The position numbers and the translations under genes are program-made. From Amoebophrya sp. A120 (taxonomy: Eukaryota > Sar > Dinophyceae > Syndiniales > Amoebophryaceae), in assembly GCA_905178155.1 (NCBI GenBank), contig CAJINV010000001.1:9693865-9757864 (forward strand): a stretch of DNA of 64,000 bases, given 5' to 3'. The notes under the pieces are model-generated. The model searched no databases, had not been told where the DNA came from, and saw only the letters and a program-made list of their open reading frames with translations. Positions 43,728 through 54,795 of this stretch are shown here, one piece after another (within the stretch, counting starts at the first letter, position 1; every line of letters starts with the position of its first letter).

Positions 43728-44779
43728 CTAATCCGACCCGTCGGAATCGTCCATGTACTCTCCTTTCTCCTTCTCATCCTCATCGTCTATCAGCATGTCG
43801 TCCATACCATCGGAGAGAATGTTACTCACGCTGGTATCCGTGGCCAAGACGCGGCAAAGCACGACGCTAAATCCCCCGGCCAGGAAGATCACGAGCAACG
43901 ACGCAGCCCCGATCTTCAAAAGCGTTTTGCGATTGGCATCGGCGTCGTCGGCGTTGTTGTTATTGTTTTGCTCCTGCTCCTCTTGGCTATTGTTGCTCCC
44001 CTCATCTGACCCTTCGGGCCGGCCGGAAAGCTTCTGTACCAAACTGACTTTTCTGCTCTTTTCGCCGTCGTCATCCGGCGAACCGGCGGCCCCTATGAAT
44101 AAATTGATTAGACTCACAAGAATGAATTGTAGCAAATTCGAGGTATACGCTGTTTCGCATGCAGCGTAGCATTTTTCTTCGACGAAATGTAGAAGAGGAG
44201 CAAACCACAGAACAGTTTCTACCGCCAAGGTTGATGCTGCGCGAATTGACTCCAGTAGGTGATGGTGGCTCATCGAAGGCGTCCAGCGTCTCCGTACTGG
44301 AGGTCAGCGATTCCGTGTCAGTTCTGTCATCTGAAGTCGTAGATGGAGCAATAAGGTTTTTGCGCGCGCGCGTGCCACCCGCACAAAGTCATAAATTGGA
44401 TTTCTGTGCGTGTCACCATCAAAGAATCTATCCGTATTTGCTCATTAGCACAAAAAGAACAATATTTTTCGCCAAAACTTACCGCCGTTTGAACTTGAAG
44501 AACTGGATACTGCCGCTGATCCTTCGCTGTCTCCCCCTGATACTCCGGATGCACTGGCGGACGACCCACCTGACGGCGAACCTGTTCCGCTGCTACTTGC
44601 GTTTGCAGCTGCAGCACCCGAGGTCGACGAGGAAGATGTGCCGGACGATGAACCACTGCTCGATGAGCCTGTCGTCGTCGACTCAGCCGCGTCAGCATCG
44701 TCTGTACGAGGTTCGTGAGCAGTAGTAAAGTTAGCAACTTCTGCGCACTCTCAAAAATACCAGTACCTTTCGGGCACAT
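43728..44779 (-). CDS. Small Ser-rich single-pass membrane protein, unknown function
   Basis: Proposed exons 44767..44779, 44483..44701, 44223..44330 and 43728..44092 join in frame to about 234 residues with GT-AG introns throughout. The N-terminal half is Ser/Thr/Gly/Ala-rich. A short acidic middle leads to a Glu/Gln/Asn-rich stretch, one hydrophobic segment (LLKIGAASLLVIFLAGGFSV) and an acidic tail ending DDSDGSD. The architecture suggests one membrane span with both arms disordered; there is no catalytic motif. The 13-base first coding exon is the least certain part. The last exon, with the membrane segment, is the most certain. Confidence 0.6.
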
Positions 44780-44833
44780 ATCATCCTGATCCACAACTCG
44801 AAGAGGCAAACAAGAAATGGATGCTGCAGGAGC

Positions 44834-45817
44834 TCATAAACCACCAAAAAACTCGATTCCTATACCCTTCCACCCATCTGGCTTTGGTGCCGGCCCGTAC
44901 TCAACTGATTTCTCCTCGCTGTCAGCTTGTTCCTGCTTCACGACCGGCAAGTGTGGACCGTAGAACGGCAAGGCCGCCCCTGTGTTGCTGCTGCTACTCT
45001 TGATATCCTCAATCGCTTTGATGGGCACCGGAAATCGCAAGATGGACTTCGCGGCGTTGAAGACGTTTACTTTCGCCCCTTGCCGCTGTCCCGCAGCTGC
45101 GTTTGCCAGCTGTGGAAGCACAAAAGGCAGTAACTTCAAGAAAAAGTCGTAGTTGGCCGCTGCCCTGCGGTTTCCGACAACCCCGAGGGTGTCATCCTCC
45201 GTCCTGTGCACGAATTTCACGAACTTCGTCAAGATCTCCTTCTGCTGCGCTAGCGCGAAAAAGCCACGAAGCAGCTTTTCGTTCTGGTCCTGCAAGGTGA
45301 TCGCCCGCAAGGGGTGCGATTCAAGTCTTTTGCGCGCCATCAGAGCCAGGGACTGCGGACCTGGGGTCTGCTTGAGCAGAACAAGGGGCTTGTTAGATGT
45401 TGTTGACGTAGTACTAGCTGAAAGAAATTGCGACGACATTTGCGACGTCGAAGAAGATGCGCCACTAGAAGACGCCGATGAAGAGCTAGAAGATGAACTG
45501 CTGGAACTTCCACTGGCGGCGTCTTTTGCAGAGTCAAAAGTTGGCTCTTCTCTGTCCTTGACTGCGTTGAAATCGTTTGCGAACATCAAGGCACTCACCA
45601 AAGATTCCCACCGCTGCTTCGCGCCCGAGGACGGTTCCTCGGCTTCCTGCTCCAGGAGCGCACGCACCAAAGCGTTCCAGCGCGATGCCTTTTCGTACTT
45701 CTTCTGGGCCAATTCCAGCGCGCGCTTGCGCTTCTGCTGCTTGCGCGCTGCCTTTGTAAAGCGCCCGAAGTTCGCGTGTCTGATGTTTGGATACAGAATG
45801 ACGGTCGCTCGGCGCAA
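44834..45817 (-). CDS. Unrecognised protein with Ser-rich linker, about 320 residues
   Basis: An open frame of 327 codons ends at 44834. It has a basic helical N-part (KAARKQQKRKRALELAQKKY), a long Ser run (about residues 105-135), then a helical domain (KLLRGFFALAQQKEILTKF and DFFLKLLPFVLPQLANAA), ending in a hydrophilic tail. The frame reads to about 45817 but contains no early ATG, so the true start lies in an unidentified upstream exon or is further in. The function is not recognised. It sits close to its neighbours on the same strand. Confidence 0.6.
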   Translation of the reverse strand: MRRATVILYPNIRHANFGRFTKAARKQQKRKRALELAQKKYEKASRWNALVRALLEQEAEEPSSGAKQRWESLVSALMFANDFNAVKDREEPTFDSAKDAASGSSSSSSSSSSSASSSGASSSTSQMSSQFLSASTTSTTSNKPLVLLKQTPGPQSLALMARKRLESHPLRAITLQDQNEKLLRGFFALAQQKEILTKFVKFVHRTEDDTLGVVGNRRAAANYDFFLKLLPFVLPQLANAAAGQRQGAKVNVFNAAKSILRFPVPIKAIEDIKSSSSNTGAALPFYGPHLPVVKQEQADSEEKSVEYGPAPKPDGWKGIGIEFFGGL

Positions 45818-45968
45818 AGAGCGTCAATGCAGCTGCGCTGCTTAGGCTTACCCGGACCACTCACGAGAGCAAGCGAATATTGAGTAAACATATAGCACTT
45901 TCTTCTACGTCTTTAGCCTTGTTTTCAAAAAAATCAAACTGAACCTCAAGAAAAAGAAGCGCAAATTA

Positions 45969-48900
45969 TTAGTACGCAACATGGCGTTTGCTCCTGGTCG
46001 AGGAAGATGCCGCGTCTGCCGGCTCGTCGGCGAGGATGCTCAGTGTGGGCTGACTCAGCCAGTTGATCAAATCCTCCAAGCGCACGAAAGTGGCAACTGC
46101 CTGCAGGTTCTGTCGCGTGGACGGCACGTTCAGCTCGAGCATACCCTGGCGGCACACTGCCTGCTGCACGTTCTGGAGCGACGCGGCGCCCGCATCCCGC
46201 ACGCTATCGACGAAAGTGCGAACTCCATTTGCGGTCACCTCCGCGACCATGTTGCGGAAGTTTCTGTCGAATTTTTCGCAAATCTTCTACATTTTTTCAA
46301 AGCTCAATTGAGAGCCATGACATGTAATCACGCAGCTTTGTTTCTTTGTTTCATCTCTCTTCTTGTCACATACAAAACCAAACATCTCATCATACGCTGC
46401 ATTCGGGTCTGCCAGAGTGTCCTCATCTTCGTCGCCCGCATTCGGTGCTGGCGCGATCGTATCCGTGGACGGAGTCCGCAACTGCGCGAACGCGTCCCGA
46501 ATCTGCTCCGAGACGCGGCCGCTGACCACGTTCGACACTTCTTTGGCCTCGGTAAGCGCGTTGTTCAGTCGCACGGACACACCGGCGCCGAACTCTGAGA
46601 CTTCCGAACCAAAAAGCCGCGCGTCATCGACCACGGGAGTAACGAGATTCTTTTTCACCTCCTTCGCCCAGCCCTGCATTTTCTTACGCGCCACCTCCAT
46701 TGCAGCGATCATGCGGTCTGTGGTGCTGGTGGAGGAAGAGCTAGAAGATGCACTTGAAGCAGTAGCAGATTCTGCACCTGCATGGAGCTGGCTCATTTCT
46801 TCCAACATCCCGACGAGTTCCGTAGGAGTGGGGTCCCGGTGGTCGTCGTCCGTTCGAAGAAGGGATACCGGCAGGTCGGTGCTGCTGCCCGCGCCGGAGG
46901 AGGAGGAAGCGGCGTTGTTCGCTGAAGATGAATCGTCTTGGCTCTGCAAAAGCAGGTAGGAGGTGTAGCTGGGTGCTTCGCTCTCCTTGCTGCCTTGCAG
47001 GGAAGAGGAAGACATACTCAGCTTCGACATTCCAGTGCTGTCGGAGGAGGAGCCCGGGTAGCCTCGGTGCATGGGCCGGTACTCTCGGCCGGTCAGCTGG
47101 GCCGCGAACTTTTCTTCCAGATCTGGCTCGTCAGCCAACAGACGCTGCAGCTCTTCGGAAGTGGGAGGAGCAAACATGTCGATCTCGCCTTCGATAGCAG
47201 ATGACTCGTCGTTCTTGTGTGATGTTGGCAACAAGCTGTATCCGTATTGCCCGAACGGAATTTTGTTTGAAAGCTTTTGCGCATGCGGGGTGACCGCAGT
47301 GACCGGGGTTGCGGCTTCAGCCTTCCAGGCTTTGCTTGAGCGGATTGGCAACCCGTATCCATACTGACCAATGATCGGCATTGGCGCACGCTTGCTGTCC
47401 ATCGCCTGCTTCTCCGATGCCGGTGCTTGTTCTTCTTCCTGTTCCTCCTCCTTCACCTTCTGAACCGGTCGCATTCCGTACCCATATTGACCGAAAGGAA
47501 TTTTGTTGGAGAGCTTTTGCGCGTGCGGGGTCACCTCGGTAACTGGTGCCGCAACTTCGCTTTTCCAAGCTTTGCTCGAACGCAAGGGCAGACCGTATCC
47601 GTACTGTCCGATCGGCACACGGCCGCGCTTGCCGTCCGTGACCTGTTGGGCCAGCGCCTCCGGTTCGACCTCCGTCGGGGCCGGCTCCGCGAGTGGCTCC
47701 TCGTAGCTGCTGTCTTCCTCTTTGATTGCACGCTTCTGGCCTTTTGACGCCGAGGGCAAGAACCCGTGACCATACTGACCGAAGGGGATCTTATTCGACA
47801 ACTTCTGCGCGCTCGGGGTCACCTGCACTGGAGCGGCGTCCGCAGAACTTGCTGGTTGTTCCTTCCATGCCTGGCTGGACCGCATACTGTAACCGTACTG
47901 CCCAATCGGCAGGCGGCCTTTTGCACCAGACGAAGCTGCAGTAGATGGAGCACTACCACTAGCAGTCTTGTCCTCTTCTGCCGCGAGCGCGCCGAGCGCG
48001 TCTGTGGACTCGGTTAACAGTTCCAGCGTCTCGTTGGATGCGTCCAGCAATGCGGACTCGGGGAGTAACCGCTCCGTCAAGGACCCGTCCGGATCCGCGT
48101 TCATCAGCAGGTCCCGCGCCAAACGACGGGCCAGCTCGCTCTGGGTCCAGGAAGCCTCCAGGTTTTCCATTTCCTCGTCGGAATCGTGGTCGGGGAGCAG
48201 CATGTACTCGGGTTCCACGGTAGAATCGTCGTCGGCAGCGATGTGCTCGATGTCCTGGATAAATCCTGTCACTTCGTCCGTCTGCACGAGTGCGGACGTA
48301 GAGTCCGGGAGGTCCTCCTGCTGGCCTTCCTGGTCCACTTCCATCGGGTCAGAAACGTAATCCTGCCATGTTGTGTCGTAATTCGATTCTGTCTCGTCCG
48401 CCACACTGGTCGGCGACAAGGGCGCAGTTTCCAGTACCGCAGGTGGAGCGGCCGTTGAGACGATCTCCTCGCTCTCCGAGTCAGACGAGATGACCTCGGT
48501 AGGAGTGAGCGGAGCAGATACAGAAGCTCCTGCCTCCTCCGGCTCTGTAATGTCCGACGCCAGGCTGGTCGGCGAGAAGCTGCTCTGCTCCGTGGCTGGC
48601 GACGTGGCAGCGTCGTCGTCCGAGTAGTACGTGTGCTGTAGTTGTTTTTCACAAAACAGACATCACATAGGTGTAAACGTCGCTCAAAGCGTACTTAGAG
48701 TTACTTATGGGGCGTCAAAATGAAATCGGAATAACGCAACGCTACTGCAGAATTACAACAACTAAACCCATACGGTGTTCCTGCGCTTCAGCGGTGCCGC
48801 GTGCGCCCACAGCGCGTTTCCGTACCCCTCTCCGTGCGCGCGAATGAAGGCCTGTTTGTTCTTTCGGACACCATCACGCGGATCAGTGCGCTTGTAGTAC

Positions 48901-51594
48901 GGACGGGGTGCACTGTGCCAAAACCGATTGCCGTTCTGCCGACCGAAGTTGTGAATGAAAAGAGGGAGCGTCAGGACGCGTCCGTTTGGCGCAACACGAC
49001 GGTATCGCGGAAAAGGCGCGCGCATCCATTCCAGATTGCCGTTCATCTGATAGATTTTTCAATTTGGCCATCGTCGCACATCAACATTGCCCTATAATTT
49101 CATCTCCATGATAGAAGATCAATGCACACGGAAAAAGCAGCTAAACGATGTTTCCACCCCAAGCACTGTTTACCTGCCCGAAGTTCTTGATGAAGTCCTT
49201 CTTGTTCCTCAGCTTACCATACGGGTCCACACGCCGCTCGCTCGGTCGCGGGCTCTGGGCCCACAGGATGTTGGCCTGCGCTCCGTACCACTCGTGGAAC
49301 GTTTTCTTGCCGTAATTCTTTCCGTCTGGAGCCGTACGCTTTTCCTTCGGCAGCACCGACGCCCACCACATCTTCCAGGCGTCCAACCCGTACACATCGA
49401 GAAACTCGTGGTAATGCAGAGTCAACCCCGCCGGCGACACGCGCGTGGCGTACAGCGGGATCGCGTCCCGCTGCCAGTCCGCCGCCGGTCCGAACATGCG
49501 CAAAAACTCGCGCTTCGTGACTTCCAGCCCCTCGGACGTGATGCGCTTCTCCTCCGGCAGCCGGGCGTGGCGGCGGGTGGTTGTTGAGCCGGACGACCCC
49601 GACGAGGAGGTACTGGTAACCATTTCGTCTTCGTCCTCGGAATTCCCCGGGCTGTCCTCGTTGACGATTTCCCCCTCGGACTCTGTGTCCGAGTCCGACG
49701 CGTACGACCCGGAAGAGGAGGAAGAGAAATCGCTGCCGTCGTCCCCGTCACCACCATCATTCTCCCGAACAACCCGGTTCCGGCGGTCGCTGGAAGAGGA
49801 CGACGCTTGGTCGACCACGCGGTCCACCTCATCCGACGCGGCCGAGTCGCTCGAAGGCAACCGGAACTCGTGCACCTGCGTGAGGAACGCCTCGTCGTCG
49901 CTGGTCTCGTTGGCCCAGCGGAACACGCGGCTCCGCGACCCGGTCCCGGGGTTGACCGGCCGCGATTCGGTGGACCGTAAGGAGGAAGAACTGGAAGCGG
50001 GGGAGGACTGGGTGGAGGGGGATCGCGGTGCAGCTTCCTGCGTGTCTGGGTATTGGTCCATGCCTTCGCCCAATGGACTGGCACTGTCCATCGTTCCGTA
50101 GTCAACCTGGTGGTCGTTGTCCTCGTTGCGCAAGTGAAAGAACTGAGCATCACGACCCTCGGAATCCTCACTCTCCCCGATAGACGACGTGCCCGTCGTG
50201 GACGAAGCAAGGGAGCTTTGCAACGACTCCGAGCTGGTCGCGGGCGAGTTCGAGCGAGAACCACTTGTGTCAGAGCCAGTGGCCATATTGTGAAACTCGG
50301 GTTGCCGGTCATTTGCCGCCATGGAGAAAAACTCGGTGCGTGGGGACGCGCCGGCCAAAAGTGGCTCCTCGTCGGCCGCCTCGGTTGGGGAGGTGTAAAC
50401 CTCCGTGGGGGTGTAGGAGTTTTCGTTTTCGCTTTCGACCGCCGCAACAGTGTCTGCATTTTGCGACTGAGAACCAGAAGTTTCCGGCAAGTCGGACTCC
50501 ATGGTCGGAGTGTAGTACTCGTTGCTGTTTTCGTCAGAGGGCGTGCGTAGCGGAGGGCGTCGCGGAGAGGAGGGCTCGCTGCCGTTTTCGTCGGACGCGA
50601 AAGCGCCCTCTTCCGGGTCGGAACGGCCATTCACCATGTCAGTCATGATGTGGTCCCAGTCGGCCGTTTGAATACTGTCACCACTGCTGCTGCTTTTCAA
50701 CGACGTCGCACTTGAAGAGAGGGGTTGCGCCTCTTCGCCCTGTTCTGGCGAAGCGGGTTCGTCTTTCACCAAGTCAACTGGAGCAGACGTGTCTGCGGGA
50801 GAGGTCGGCGAAAGCTCCTCATTTTTCGGCGTCAGCTCTGACGCGTCGGTTTTCGGGGTAAGGCCAAAATCCGTAGACGCCGCGGACTCCGTGTCCGAAA
50901 AATCGTCCCCGGTCAAATCGAAAAGCGGCGCCGCCGTGCTCCGGCCCTTGTTCAAGCGGCGGACGCTTTTGAGCGGAAACGGGATAAAAGAACTCCCACT
51001 CGGCGATCCTACCGCGCTCGAGGACGAAGCGCCGCTCGGAGAACTCCCGGTGAACATCAGGGGCGACGCGGGCACGGAGCCTCCGCCGAAAGTAGCCCCG
51101 AGATCCACCCAGTCGGAGCTGCTGCTTGCGCCGGAAGGCGAATAGGAAGGCGACGACTTCACACTGGGCGGGATCATCACGATGTCCTCGTCCGCGGATA
51201 ACTCGTGCTTAACCGGTTTCAGTGTGGGGGTGGTCAGTCGCTCCCAACCGGAGGATACGTCGTACGAGTCCTGGTAAAAGTCGTCGTCATTTTCGGACAA
51301 CAAGTCGATCAACGGCACGGCATCGTCCGTTTCTTTCGTCAAATCCCCGATCAGCTTCTGCAACCGCGCGTGCGCGAGCACGTAGTCGCCCGCGGGACAC
51401 GTGGGGGAAGTATCCGCACTGCTAGTAACGCTTTGGCCGTGAACGTCGCGATCCGTAGCGGTCACGACGCCGGCGGCCTGTGTTACGCCGGCGAACGTGG
51501 AAATGAACGCGCCCGCGGCCACGAGCCCCATAGTGCGCCGGGCGGTCGTGCTGGTCTGCGCGCGTTCAGTCGTACAACTTCTAAAAGTCGTCAT
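45969..51594 (-). CDS. Large secreted or membrane-targeted repeat protein with two internal repeat families
   Basis: Exons 49174..51594, 48774..49046, 46374..48635 and 45969..46286 join in frame, all phase 0, to about 1,757 residues. Residues 1-40 look like a signal peptide (GLVAAGAFISTFAGVTQA). There follows a long acidic Ser/Asp/Glu-rich region, then six divergent 35-residue repeats (49550 to 48775; pattern R..P.G....F....G......W..A), then a region with three paired repeats containing GQYGYG (47930 to 47230), then a helical C-terminus (KKMQGWAKEVKKNL; DLINWLSQPTLSIL). Joining the 48774 and 48635 exons is supported by GTATGG...TACAG and by the lack of any ATG in the downstream frame; two separate genes remain possible. 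Function unknown; an extracellular or scaffold role is inference. Confidence 0.7.
47230..47930 (-). repeat. Paired GQYGYG protein repeats, three copies
   Basis: Each copy has PIGQYGY, RSSxAWK, then VTPHAQKLSNKIPFGQYGYG. GQYG motifs lie near 47890, 47770, 47590, 47480, 47350 and 47235. Copies 2 and 3 are nearly identical over the second half, pointing to recent duplication. Confidence 0.9.
48775..49560 (-). repeat. Six 35-residue repeats (P.G...F...G...W pattern)
   Basis: Successive units begin RITSEG, RVSPAG, RTAPDG, RVDPYG, RVAPNG and RTDPRDG, each followed about 10 residues later by an aromatic-Gly (FG, YG) and then a Trp. An intron (49047..49173) cuts unit four. Confidence 0.85.
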
Positions 51595-52160
51595 TCGGAG
51601 GACGACTCGGGGGAGTGCTAGGCAAGAAGGAGATTTTCAAATGGGAGGGGGAAAAGAAGATGATGTTGACTCGCGGTCGCGTCTCAACGAAAGAGAAACA
51701 CAGAACAAGATGAAACGCTCTTCGAGCAAAACAAAAACGGAAACGCCGCAGATGAATTTTCGTGTGATTGCTTAAGAAGTAATTGTGTGGGTGGATCGCT
51801 GTTCGCTGCAAAATCAGTCTATCTTTTCTTCGATCTACATCTGGCAGATGTCCGGCCAGAACTACGAGAAAAGAAAATAAATAACGAAAAACACTGGCAA
51901 AAAGCAACGAACCAGGGCAAAATGAAAGTTCGCAGAACAAATGAAAAATAAGGGCCTTTTTTGAGCACGCAGAGCCATGCTTCAAGGACAAGAACATCGA
52001 AAAACTCGCATTGTGAGAGAGACTTCGATATCTCGATCTCCAACTTGCAGTCACTGACGGACTGCGCACATTCGACAATTTATGTACACCACTCGTCGTT
52101 GAATATTCTCGGCACCACATCTTGAATCGCGGACCATATTTCAAAAGCAATCCCAGTTCA
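51595..52160. other. Intergenic, nothing recognised
   Basis: This is the spacer between the WD40-like gene end and the repeat-protein start. A 199-codon minus-strand frame spans it but shows no coding character and overlaps both neighbours. The promoter of the repeat protein is expected here. Confidence 0.5.
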
Positions 52161-54063
52161 TCATAAATCATCATCGTCATCGTCTGGAAGGGGCACTTGT
52201 GCCGCCTGTTGCAGCTGCTGTTGCAGTAACTGCTGCTGCTGCTGGGTCGGCACGAGACCTACATTCGGAATTGCTGGAACGGGCGCCTGTGGTGCAACTT
52301 GCTGTGGTGCTACAGGCTGCACCGCTCCAACCACTACCGGTTGCGCTGGAATTTGCACTTGTTGCTGTTGTACAACCGCTCCCATTCCTGCCTGCTGAAC
52401 GGCGGCAGCGTTATTTGTCGCTGCCGATGCATACTTCCAGACCTGCAGTGCTCCAGTTTGCAACCCGACCACGAAAACCCCTGGTGCGGAGGGAATTTTT
52501 CGCACGCACGTTACATTAGCGACCGGCGACTGTTGAAGCTTATCAATGATCCGCCAACCCGATTGCCGTTGCCAGTTTGGCACAGCAAAACTGCTCAGTT
52601 TCCCGTCTTGGTGGCCGCAAACCTGATGGAATTTTGTATAATTGCATACATTTCTTTGATGCTTGTCGCGACGAAATCGAAATCCTCATGAACATGCAAG
52701 CGAAAGAAAACTTTGGAACGAATAGTTAGAAGGGAGGTGAAAAAAAACCATCTCTCTACCACTCGTTCGCCCGCGACCTCGTCCAAAGTCAAAATGTTCT
52801 TCATGTTTCCAACAGCCTCCACCGTGTGCTTTTTCGCGCCCGTGGCCACTTCGAAGATTTGGACCTCGCCTGCTCGGGTGGTGCAGATGACGTACTGCTC
52901 GTTATTCCACGGGGACAGCGTGTTCAACCCTTCGGAGTTCAACTTTTCCGGCTTCGCCGTCTCCAACTGTGCGAGCGGAAGGCGAAAAAGGCCCTTCGCC
53001 GTCGCGATGTAGAGCCAGCAGCCCTGGAGGATGTGGAAGGTCTTCACCTCCGCGTTCAACTCCGTCTCGAACACGCAGTCGGCCTGCACTTTCCCGTCCG
53101 GCTGCGGCTGGAGCTTCCAGCATTTCAGAGCACCTGAATGATGTGCGTTGCTGTCATTGAGTCGATAGTACTTCCTTCATGAATAGCACCCATAACCTAA
53201 GTACTATGTTGTCAAATCGAAATTCCAATGAAAAAAGTTCTCCTTCTATGCAAACCAATCAAGGTTGTACCTCCATGGTCCGTGGTGATCACAATTCCAG
53301 TTTGCTCGTGTCGCCGAATGCAAGAGACTCGCTTCGTGTGGGCCTCGAACTCGAACTGGTCCCCGCTGTTTTTCGAGAACACCTTCACGGTTCCGTTACC
53401 TAGGCCGACGAACAGACATCCGACCGAGAACAAAGCGGACCACACCGGGTAGGGCATCTCGATGGCGTTCTGCTTCTTCAGATGAAACTTCTTCACGTTA
53501 CTGCTGCTAGCGCTGCTCGAGGAGCTCGTGCTTGTCGGGTTGAACCCGCCGAATAAGCTGTTGGTCGCGGTGTTGTCGCTCGCGGGCGGGGCGCCGAACA
53601 GGTTCAAGTGGTCCGCGATCAAAGTCGGCTCTTTCTCCTCGAGGAGCCAATGTATGATTTTCTTGTCGCGGGACAGTGTGTACACGACATTGGTGCCGTC
53701 GCAGAGAATTTCCGAAATGTCCGCATCGTGGGCGTCGTTCCCCGCGTTCACCGCCCAGTGCCGCTCGATGCCGCGGTCGTCCGGCGCGACGAAGACCGCC
53801 CGCTCCCCGCTGGTCTTGAGCGCGAACCCGGGAACGTTGGACTTGTTTTTGTTCTTGTTACCACCGCATTGGTTGTTTTTCGCTTGCTTCTTCAGGTCCT
53901 TTTTGTTCTTCTTCTTCTGCTCCTTTTTCTGCGCATTCAAGTTTTTCTTCACTGCCGAGGGAAGCTGGTTTTGAGAACCACCGCAAATCTGCATGGAATT
54001 ACTCCCATTTTGGTTCCCGCCCTGCTGCTTCTTCTGCTTGTTCTTCCCTTTCTTTTTGCCCAT
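52161..54063 (-). CDS. WD40-like beta-propeller protein with Lys-rich N-terminus
   Basis: Exons 53271..54063, 52760..53133 and 52161..52622 (GT-AG introns) join in frame to about 542 residues. Residues 1-85 are Lys/Asn/Gln-rich, possibly a nuclear or nucleolar signal. WD40-like blades follow: DADISEILCDGTNVVYTLS...KIIHW, VWSALFSVGCLFVGLGNGTV, RVSCIRRHEQTGIVITTDHGG then ALKCWKL, NEQYVICTTRAGEVQIFEVATG, and GVFVVGLQTGALQVWKY. The C-terminus is Gln/Val/Pro-rich ending in an acidic run. The splices restore propeller motifs (DHGG|ALKCW and GERV|VCGHQDGKLSSF), which supports them strongly. It is probably a protein-interaction scaffold; complex unknown. Confidence 0.8.
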
Positions 54064-54795
54064 TTTGATGTCAGGGTGGATAAAACTATTAAGTGGCCTT
54101 GCCTGGTCTTAATTAAGCGAAAAGTTGAAATTTCTAGCGCTGTCGTATATGTTTTCGTTCCATCACACTCCTGTTTTGCCGCCAAGGATATGGATCTTTA
54201 GGGGTGAAAACACAAACTAAACAGGGTCAAAAAAAAATGAATCCAACAGATCGAAACGGAAACCGTGTAAATTCAAGATCGAAGATATGATCAGACACAT
54301 CGCGTTTATTTGAATTTGGATCTGATTTATTTTCAGGCTCAGATTCATTATCATGCGCTGCGCGCACTGTTTCCTCTGATCTATTGAGAAAATGTACCTG
54401 TTGCAAAAGTAGGCAACGTTTGAAGTTGAACTTACGGAACAAGTTGACAAATGAGAGCATTTGTTGAGTGTTTACGCTTACTGATACACATGAGCTGAAT
54501 CGTTTTTCGGCGGACGGCGCTTGCATCTTCCACACATCTGCTTTCTGTCAGTGCAATAGAAAGGATTCGGATTGGCTGCATCTCATTCTCATTTTCGTTA
54601 TTTTTGCGTCACTAATTGTGCTGATCACCATTTTTGCGCGATCCTCAGCAACCTTCGGATCGCAGCTTTGCATTTACATTTTTCTACACCAGCCATTTTT
54701 TACTTAACCTCTCTAGATTTTCATCTCAACACATGCCCCGACACGACATCATCCCTAGCCAGTGAAGTCGTGTGATTTCAATTTCCTCGTCTTCC
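54064..54795. other. Intergenic, AT-rich, nothing recognised
   Basis: No supported ORF on either strand. It includes the 5' flank of the WD40-like gene and the 3' flank of the oxidoreductase gene. Confidence 0.5.

Noticed and set aside
51581-52180. 199-codon minus-strand ORF between the WD40-like and repeat-protein genes
   Set aside because: Overlaps both neighbours' ends, has no domain and looks like translated UTR.
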